Origin: an uncultured Pseudomonadota bacterium
GTDB lineage: Bacteria > Pseudomonadota > Gammaproteobacteria > Burkholderiales > Burkholderiaceae_C
Reading direction: 5' to 3'
DNA: 64,000 nucleotides
Assembly: GCA_945952465.1 (NCBI GenBank)
Contig: CAMFIB010000001.1
Span: forward strand, 186,001 to 250,000
Positions 57,153 to 64,000 of the stretch are shown here, piece after piece; within the stretch, counting starts at the first letter, position 1; each line of letters begins with the position of its first letter. A model generated the notes under the pieces. The model saw only the letters and a program-made list of their open reading frames with translations. It was not told where the DNA came from and did not search any database. Made by a program: the position numbers and the translations under genes.

Positions 57153-58427
57153 ATGCATCCCAAAGCCCTGCTCGACGCCAGCGCCGAGCTCGTCAGACTG
57201 GTGCTGAAGTTCGAGCACCCGGCCGACGCCACCGTCGCCCGTTTCTTCCGAGACAACCGCTCCTTCGGCTCCCGCGAACGCGCCACGCTGGCTGGCACCG
57301 CCTACAACGTCCTGCGCCACAAGCTGCGCTACGAACATTTCGCGCCGTCCGGCAGCGGGCCGCGCGAGCGCCGGCTCGCCATCCTCGGCTTCGACGCGCC
57401 GCGCGACTTCCTGTTCGGCGCGCTCACCGAGGCAGAGAAGGTCTGGCTCGACCAGTGCGAGCAGGTCAAGACCGACGACCTGCTCGACCGCCACCGCTAC
57501 AACCTGCCCGACTGGCTGGCCGAGCGGCTGCGCGCCCAGCTCGGCCCTGAATTCGGTGCGCTGGCCACCAGCCTCAACGAGCCGGCCACGCTGGACCTGC
57601 GCGTCAACATGCTGACCGACAAGCGCGAGGCCGTGCAGAAGGAACTGAAGGCAGCCGGCATCGCCGCCGCGCCCACGCCGTTTTCGCCCTGGGGCCTGCG
57701 GTTGGACGGCAAGCCGGTGCTGGCCCGGCTGCCGGTGCACGAGCGCGGCGCCATCGAGGTGCAGGACGAAGGCTCGCAGTTGCTGGCCCTGCTGCTCGAC
57801 GCCAAGCGCGGCGAGATGGTGGTCGATTTCTGCGCCGGCGCCGGCGGCAAGACGCTGGCCATCGGCGCGGCCATGCGCAACACCGGCCGGCTCTACGCCT
57901 TCGACACCTCCGGCCACCGGCTCGACGCGCTGAAACCGCGGCTGGCCCGCAGCGGCCTGTCCAACGTGCACCCGGCGGCCATCGCCCACGAACGCGACGA
58001 CCGCGTGAAGCGGCTGGCCGGCAAGATCGACCGGGTGCTGGTCGACGCGCCCTGCAGCAGCCTGGGCACGCTGCGCCGCCACCCCGACCTGAAATGGCGG
58101 CAAACGGCCGCCACCGTGGCCGAATACGCCACGCTGCAGGCCGCCATCCTGCAGAGCGCCGCACGGCTGGTGAAACCGGGCGGCCGGCTGGTCTACGCCA
58201 CCTGCAGCCTGCTGCCGGACGAGAACGAGGCCGTGGCGGCCGGCTTCGACACCGCGCTGGCTAGGGAGTTCGCCCCACTGGACGCCGGGGAAATCCTGTC
58301 CAATCTCAAGGTCGACGGCGCGCCAGGCCTGTGCGCCGGCGGCGAATCCGGCAGCCGTTACCTGCGGCTGTGGCCGCACCGGCACCACACCGACGGTTTT
58401 TTTGCAGCCGTGTGGCAGCGGCGCTGA
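57153..58427 (+). CDS. rsmB: RsmB-family rRNA/tRNA cytosine-C5 methyltransferase
   Basis: A SAM-dependent RNA m5C methyltransferase, 424 residues. SAM site VVDFCAGAGGKTLAIGAAM (about 223-241), catalytic pair C301 (VDAPCSSLGTLRR) and C351 (YATCSLLPDENEA). The N-terminal NusB-like helical part (LLDASAELVRLVLKFEHPAD) is shorter than in E. coli RsmB, so a related RsmF-type or other target is possible. Starts at the ATG at 57153. Confidence 0.85.
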   Translation: MHPKALLDASAELVRLVLKFEHPADATVARFFRDNRSFGSRERATLAGTAYNVLRHKLRYEHFAPSGSGPRERRLAILGFDAPRDFLFGALTEAEKVWLDQCEQVKTDDLLDRHRYNLPDWLAERLRAQLGPEFGALATSLNEPATLDLRVNMLTDKREAVQKELKAAGIAAAPTPFSPWGLRLDGKPVLARLPVHERGAIEVQDEGSQLLALLLDAKRGEMVVDFCAGAGGKTLAIGAAMRNTGRLYAFDTSGHRLDALKPRLARSGLSNVHPAAIAHERDDRVKRLAGKIDRVLVDAPCSSLGTLRRHPDLKWRQTAATVAEYATLQAAILQSAARLVKPGGRLVYATCSLLPDENEAVAAGFDTALAREFAPLDAGEILSNLKVDGAPGLCAGGESGSRYLRLWPHRHHTDGFFAAVWQRR

Positions 58428-58527
58428 ACGTCTGGCGCCGATGGGGGTCGAAGAAGAGGGCGGCGGTGGCGGCGGGCGTCTTGAGCCGGCAGACCCCCAT
58501 CCCCATCTGTGATTCCATGGCAATTCA

Positions 58528-58556
58528 ATGACTTTTTGGCCCCCGGCGCCTAAAAT
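58528..58556 (+). promoter_or_regulatory. Candidate promoter of the desaturase gene
   Basis: ATGACT (58528-58533) and TAAAAT (58551-58556) are 17 bp apart; they match the sigma-70 consensus at 4 and 5 of 6 positions. It lies 60 bp before the ATG at 58617, in the only AT-rich part of the 189-bp gap after rsmB. The rest of that gap is GC-rich without other recognisable features. Confidence 0.45.
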
Positions 58557-58616
58557 CGGCCTTTACCCGCCAAGACGCGGCTTTTTCCTACAGACAGACT
58601 AAAGGGTTTGTTCACT

Positions 58617-59831
58617 ATGTTGCTTCCCGACTGGGCCGTTCTGAACGCGGCGATCGACTGGCTCGCCCACGGCCTGTGGGACCTGAGCTGGTGGCAGATC
58701 GTGCTGTACACGCTGTTCACCACGCACATCACCATCGCGGCCGTCACCATCTTCCTGCACCGCACCCAGGCGCACCGGGCGATGGACCTGCACGCCCTCC
58801 CGTCGCATTTCTTCCGCTTCTGGCTGTGGATCGGCACCGGCATGGTCACCAAGGAATGGGTCGCCATCCACCGCAAGCACCACGCCAAGTGCGAAACCCA
58901 CGACGACCCGCACAGCCCGCAGACCCGCGGCATCGACACCGTGCTGTGGCGCGGCGCCGAACTGTACAAGGCCGAGGCCAAGAACCGCGAAACCATTCAG
59001 AAGTTCGGCCACGGCACCCCCGACGACTGGATGGAGCGCAACCTGTATTCGCGCTACAGCTGGCAGGGCGTCGGCCTGATGCTGGTGCTGAACTGGGCGC
59101 TGTTCGGCGTGATCGGCACCGTGGTCTGGGCCGTGCAGATGCTGTGGATTCCGATCACCGCCGCCGGCATCATCAACGGCATCGGTCACTACTGGGGCTA
59201 CCGCAACTTCGAGGCGCCCGACGCCAGCCGCAACATCTCGCCCGTCGGCATCCTGATCGGCGGCGAGGAACTGCACAACAACCACCACACCTACCCGACG
59301 TCGGCCAAGTTCTCGGTCAAGCCGTATGAGTTCGACATCGGCTGGATCTACATCGGCATCATGCAGAAGCTGGGCCTGGCCACCGTCAAGAAAGTGCCGC
59401 CGAAGATGCAGCTCGGCGCCATTCAGCCCGTCGCCGACGAGCAGACGCTGGAAGCCTTGATCGCCAACCGTTACGAGGTCATGGCCGGCTATGCCCGCGA
59501 AATGCGCCGCGCCTGTTCTGCCGAGCTGGAGCAGCTCAAGGCCAAGAAGATCGACAGCACCGCGCTGCGCGCCGCCAAGCGCTGGCTGCACCGCGACGAC
59601 GACATGGTGCCCGCCACCGCCCGCCCGCACGTCGCCCAGGCCCGCGCCGCCCACCCGGTGCTCGACAAGATGGTGACCATGCGCGAGGAACTGCGCCAGA
59701 TGTGGCTCAACACTTCGCACTCGCGCGAACAGCTCGCCAGCGACCTCGCCGCCTGGTGCCACCGCGCCGAGGAAAGCGGCATTGCCGCCCTGCGCGACTT
59801 CTCGATGAAGCTGCGCGCCACCCGCGCCTGA
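58617..59831 (+). CDS. Membrane fatty acid desaturase (delta-9 type)
   Basis: A di-iron integral-membrane acyl desaturase, 404 residues, probably introducing a double bond into acyl chains to tune membrane fluidity. The three His boxes are HRTQAHR (48-54), HRKHH (85-89) and HNNHH (220-224). Hydrophobic pairs lie around 28-48 and 150-190. The C-terminal 130 residues (ELEQLKAKKIDSTALRAAKR and onward) form an extra helical extension common in betaproteobacterial members. ATG at 58617 with AAAGGG upstream. Followed by a strong terminator. Confidence 0.9.
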   Translation: MLLPDWAVLNAAIDWLAHGLWDLSWWQIVLYTLFTTHITIAAVTIFLHRTQAHRAMDLHALPSHFFRFWLWIGTGMVTKEWVAIHRKHHAKCETHDDPHSPQTRGIDTVLWRGAELYKAEAKNRETIQKFGHGTPDDWMERNLYSRYSWQGVGLMLVLNWALFGVIGTVVWAVQMLWIPITAAGIINGIGHYWGYRNFEAPDASRNISPVGILIGGEELHNNHHTYPTSAKFSVKPYEFDIGWIYIGIMQKLGLATVKKVPPKMQLGAIQPVADEQTLEALIANRYEVMAGYAREMRRACSAELEQLKAKKIDSTALRAAKRWLHRDDDMVPATARPHVAQARAAHPVLDKMVTMREELRQMWLNTSHSREQLASDLAAWCHRAEESGIAALRDFSMKLRATRA

Positions 59832-59850
59832 GCGCGGTTGCGCTCAGCGA

Positions 59851-59876
59851 AAAGCCCCGCACTGCGGGGCTTTTTT
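59851..59876 (+). terminator. Rho-independent terminator after the desaturase gene
   Basis: AAAGCCCCGCactGCGGGGCTTTTTT: 7-bp GC stem, 3-base loop and a T run, 20 bp after the stop at 59831. Confidence 0.9.
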
Positions 59877-59911
59877 ATTGGGGGCGACGGGATTCTGATG
59901 CCGGCCACCCA

Positions 59912-59944
59912 CAAAAAAGCCCGCTGTCGCGGGCTTTTCTTTTC
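59912..59944 (-). terminator. Rho-independent terminator after rpmG
   Basis: Read leftward: AAAAGCCCGCgacaGCGGGCTTTTTT. A 6-bp GC stem with a T run, 16 bp downstream of the rpmG stop. The A/T tracts on both sides mean it could also act rightward as a second desaturase terminator. Confidence 0.88.
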
Positions 59945-59959
59945 AGGAACCGGGCTGAA

Positions 59960-60130
59960 TCACTTCAGCTTGATTTCCTTGTACTCAACGTGCTTGCGAG
60001 CCTTGGGATCAAACTTCATGATCGCCATCTTCTCGGGCATCGTCTTCTTGTTCTTGGTCGTGGTGTAGAAGTGGCCGGTACCCGCAGTGGATTCCAGCTT
60101 GATCTTTTCGCGTCCGCCTTTTGCAGCCAT
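59960..60130 (-). CDS. rpmG: 50S ribosomal protein L33
   Basis: 56 residues: [20 protein letters not shown], then [20 protein letters not shown], and [13 protein letters not shown]. No CxxC pairs, so it is the zinc-free form. It lies 25 bp after rpmB with GGAGC as ribosome site. The rpmB-rpmG pair is the standard bacterial operon. Confidence 0.97.
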   Translation of the reverse strand: MAAKGGREKIKLESTAGTGHFYTTTKNKKTMPEKMAIMKFDPKARKHVEYKEIKLK

Positions 60131-60155
60131 GTTCGTGCTCCTTCGGTACCGTTAA

Positions 60156-60389
60156 TCAGGCCTGGCCGCGTGCGCGCAGGTCTGCGAGCACGGCGTCGAT
60201 GCCGTTCTTGTCGATCAGGCGCAGCGCGGCGCTGGAAACGCGCAGGCGCACCCAGCGGTTTTCGCTCTCGACCCAGAAACGGCGGTATTGCAGGTTCGGC
60301 AGGAACCGGCGCTTGGTTTTGTTGTTGGCGTGGGAAACGTTGTTCCCGACCATCGGGCCTTTGCCCGTTACTTCGCAGACGCGTGCCAT
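60156..60389 (-). CDS. rpmB: 50S ribosomal protein L28
   Basis: 77 residues from the ATG at 60389: [20 protein letters not shown], then [20 protein letters not shown]. Usual length for proteobacterial L28. An upstream in-frame extension is not supported by conservation. First gene of rpmB-rpmG; a TATAAT box lies 121 bp upstream. Confidence 0.97.
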   Translation of the reverse strand: MARVCEVTGKGPMVGNNVSHANNKTKRRFLPNLQYRRFWVESENRWVRLRVSSAALRLIDKNGIDAVLADLRARGQA

Positions 60390-60509
60390 GAGGACACTCC
60401 GATCACGTTCAACGGCCGCCACTGACGTGGGAGCCTCACCTCGCCAGAAGGGTGGCGGTAACCCGAGCCGGCCGGACACCTCACGGTGCCAATTCCGGCA
60501 AAGTCCAAG

Positions 60510-60515
60510 ATTATA
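60510..60515 (-). promoter_or_regulatory. Candidate -10 box of rpmBG
   Basis: TATAAT read leftward, a perfect -10, in the 140-bp gap between trxB and rpmB. The matching -35 would fall in the 3' end of trxB and is not clear. The leader downstream is GC-rich and about 115 nt long. Confidence 0.5.
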
Positions 60516-60529
60516 GCCCAGATCGGGGC

Positions 60530-62352
<1,823 letters not shown>

Positions 62353-62408
62353 TCTCGCGGCCCGCGAGGGGGCCATGGCTCAGTTATGCTGATGCGTTGA
62401 CTTGATCC

Positions 62409-64000
62409 ATGACCTATTCGCTTCATACCCTGAGTTCGTCCGGCAAGAACGCGCCGGAACCCAAGACCGCCCCCGGATTCGTGCACGAGATCGGCCTGGT
62501 GGTCGGCTTGCTGCTGCTCGTGTTCTGGTGGCTCGCCATGCTCACCTATTCGCCGCAGGACGCGGCCTTCTCCACCTCGGGCGGTGGCGCCGGCATGCGC
62601 AACTGGGCGGGCCGGCTCGGCGCCTGGCTGGCCGACGGCAGCTACTTCCTGTTCGGTTTCTCGGTCTGGTGGGCGCTGCTGGCGGCCGTGCGCGCATGGC
62701 TGGGCGGGCTGGCCACCTGGCTGCGGCAGCCGCATCCGGCCACCGGCGGTGCAGCCCCGCATGCCGGTGAAGCGCCACACCGGCCCGTGCCGCGCTTCGT
62801 GCCGTGGCTGGGCCTGGCGATGCTGCTGGTGGCCAGCGCGGCGCTGGAGTGGTCGCGGCTGTACCGGTTCGAGGCGCTGCTGCCGGGTTCGCACGGCGGC
62901 GGGGTGATCGGCTACCTGGCCGGGCCGTTCGGCGTGAAGTGGCTGGGCTTCACCGGCTCCGGCCTGATGTGGGTGGCGGTGGGCGTGATCGGCGCGGGGC
63001 TGGTGTTCCGCTTTTCATGGACGCATGTGGCCGAACGCATCGGCCAGAAGCTCGACGCGGTGCTGGCGCTGCGCCGCGCCAAGATCGAGCGCGAGGAAGA
63101 CCTGGCGGTGGGCCAGCGCGCCGCGCGTGAGCGCGAGGTGGTGCTGCGCGAGGAGCGGGTGGAGGCCAAGACCCATGAGCCGGTGCTGCTGCAGATCGAG
63201 CCGGCGCTGGTGGCGGCCGAGGCGCCGCGCAGCACGCGCGTGGCCAAGGAGCGGCAGAAGCCGCTGTTCACCGAGCTGCCCGACAGCAAGCTGCCGCAGG
63301 TCGATTTGCTCGACAGTGCGGCGCAGCGGCAGGAAACCGTGTCGGCTGAAACGCTGGAGATGACGAGCCGGCTGATCGAGAAGAAGCTGAAGGATTTCGG
63401 CGTGGAGGTGCGGGTGGTGGCGGCGTCGCCGGGCCCGGTGATCACGCGCTACGAGATCGAGCCGGCCACGGGCGTGAAGGGCTCGCAGATCGTCAATCTG
63501 GCCAAGGATCTGGCGCGCTCGCTGAGCCTGGTGTCGATCCGCGTGATCGAAACCATTCCGGGCAAGAACTTCATGGCGCTGGAGCTGCCCAATGCCAAGC
63601 GGCAGTCGATCAAGCTGAGCGAGATTCTCGGTTCGCAGGTCTACAACGAAGGCCGCTCGCTGCTCACCATGGGTCTGGGCAAGGACATCGTCGGCAACCC
63701 GGTGGTGGCCGACCTCGCCAAGATGCCGCACGTGCTGGTGGCCGGCACCACCGGTTCGGGCAAGTCGGTCGGCATCAACGCGATGATCTTGAGCCTGCTG
63801 TACAAGGCCGAGGCGCGCGACGTGCGGCTGCTGATGATCGACCCCAAGATGCTGGAAATGAGCGTCTACGAGGGCATTCCGCACCTGCTGGCGCCGGTCG
63901 TCACCGACATGAAGCAGGCGGCGCACGGCCTGAACTGGTGCGTGGCCGAAATGGAGCGCCGCTACAAGCTGCTGAGCAAGCTGGGCGTGCGCAACCTGGC
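62409..64000 (+). CDS. ftsK: DNA translocase FtsK, 3' end cut by window
   Basis: Septal DNA pump that moves chromosome ends during division. 530 residues are visible. Membrane helices lie around 26-45 ([20 protein letters not shown]), 75-95 and two more before residue 210. A charged linker follows ([11 protein letters not shown]-type, 215-290), then the motor domain with Walker [10 protein letters not shown] (K452) and [23 protein letters not shown] at 62409. The gamma domain and the rest lie beyond base 64000. Confidence 0.95.
   Translation, partial: MTYSLHTLSSSGKNAPEPKTAPGFVHEIGLVVGLLLLVFWWLAMLTYSPQDAAFSTSGGGAGMRNWAGRLGAWLADGSYFLFGFSVWWALLAAVRAWLGGLATWLRQPHPATGGAAPHAGEAPHRPVPRFVPWLGLAMLLVASAALEWSRLYRFEALLPGSHGGGVIGYLAGPFGVKWLGFTGSGLMWVAVGVIGAGLVFRFSWTHVAERIGQKLDAVLALRRAKIEREEDLAVGQRAAREREVVLREERVEAKTHEPVLLQIEPALVAAEAPRSTRVAKERQKPLFTELPDSKLPQVDLLDSAAQRQETVSAETLEMTSRLIEKKLKDFGVEVRVVAASPGPVITRYEIEPATGVKGSQIVNLAKDLARSLSLVSIRVIETIPGKNFMALELPNAKRQSIKLSEILGSQVYNEGRSLLTMGLGKDIVGNPVVADLAKMPHVLVAGTTGSGKSVGINAMILSLLYKAEARDVRLLMIDPKMLEMSVYEGIPHLLAPVVTDMKQAAHGLNWCVAEMERRYKLLSKLGVRNL

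Noticed and set aside
56792-57298. Longer minus-strand frame covering the DUF1653 region and the repeat
   Set aside because: Its C-terminus is repeat-encoded and the rest is out of frame with the conserved DUF1653 protein; the 80-residue frame is the real gene.

Overview
The window is a very GC-rich (about 70% by eye), gene-dense piece of chromosome. It comes from a betaproteobacterium, most likely a Comamonadaceae member (order Burkholderiales; Acidovorax/Variovorax/Hydrogenophaga-like). The evidence is the gene neighbourhoods: algH-ruvX-pyrR-pyrB-pyrC', rubredoxin-pilGHIJ-chpA, dusB-fis-purH, ribF-ileS-lspA, trxB-crp/fnr-ftsK, the pimeloyl-CoA dehydrogenase pair, and intergenic repeats of the kind I associate with this family. 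The genus cannot be fixed from sequence alone. No tRNA, rRNA, CRISPR array, intact insertion sequence or prophage was seen. Both window ends cut through genes (pyrC' on the left, ftsK on the right).

Layout. 1-4.6 kb: pyrimidine biosynthesis operon with PyrR and a dihydroorotase-like subunit lacking the metal-binding HxH motif, plus ruvX, algH and a divergent photolyase. 4.7-14.4 kb: type IV pilus (twitching) chemosensory cluster ending in a 2021-residue CheA hybrid, read leftward from rubredoxin. 14.7-20.0 kb: ThiD-like kinase and hemL, convergent with dusB-fis-purH. 20.1-26.1 kb: a small membrane protein, an AT-rich island carrying one defence-like gene, recJ with an RpfE-like gene, and lolCD. 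26.2-34.5 kb: an encapsulated-ferritin-type protein without encapsulin, TatD, a hypoxanthine-DNA glycosylase, a spermidine-synthase-like protein, orphan tctBA, a DUF3422 protein and a gamma-glutamyltransferase. 34.5-43.5 kb: a second AT-rich gene with an R-x4-H (HEPN-like) motif, two EamA transporters, exported proteins, an SDR lacking the Tyr/Lys pair, a quinone reductase and a two-gene operon of unknown function. 43.5-48.7 kb: ribF-ileS-lspA and an HNH protein. 48.7-56.1 kb: a Baeyer-Villiger monooxygenase/SDR/hydrolase operon with a divergent TetR gene and two operator-like palindromes, a TPR protein and acyl-CoA dehydrogenases. 56.2-64 kb: purN, rsmB, a fatty acid desaturase, rpmBG, trxB, crp/fnr and ftsK.

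The most unusual signal is a dispersed repeat of about 60 bp. Its core reads roughly GGCGCTGACTTGCGGCCGATTT, and the left part is a small palindrome. Copies lie between genes (4600, 16955, 56788, and a half copy at 47971) and inside or across reading frames: in-frame in the CheA linker, near the N-terminus of TatD and in the SDR, and as the C-terminal tail of the RpfE-like protein. At purH and purN the copy supplies or overlaps the gene end. This looks like a mobile or spreading element that tolerates, or exploits, being translated.
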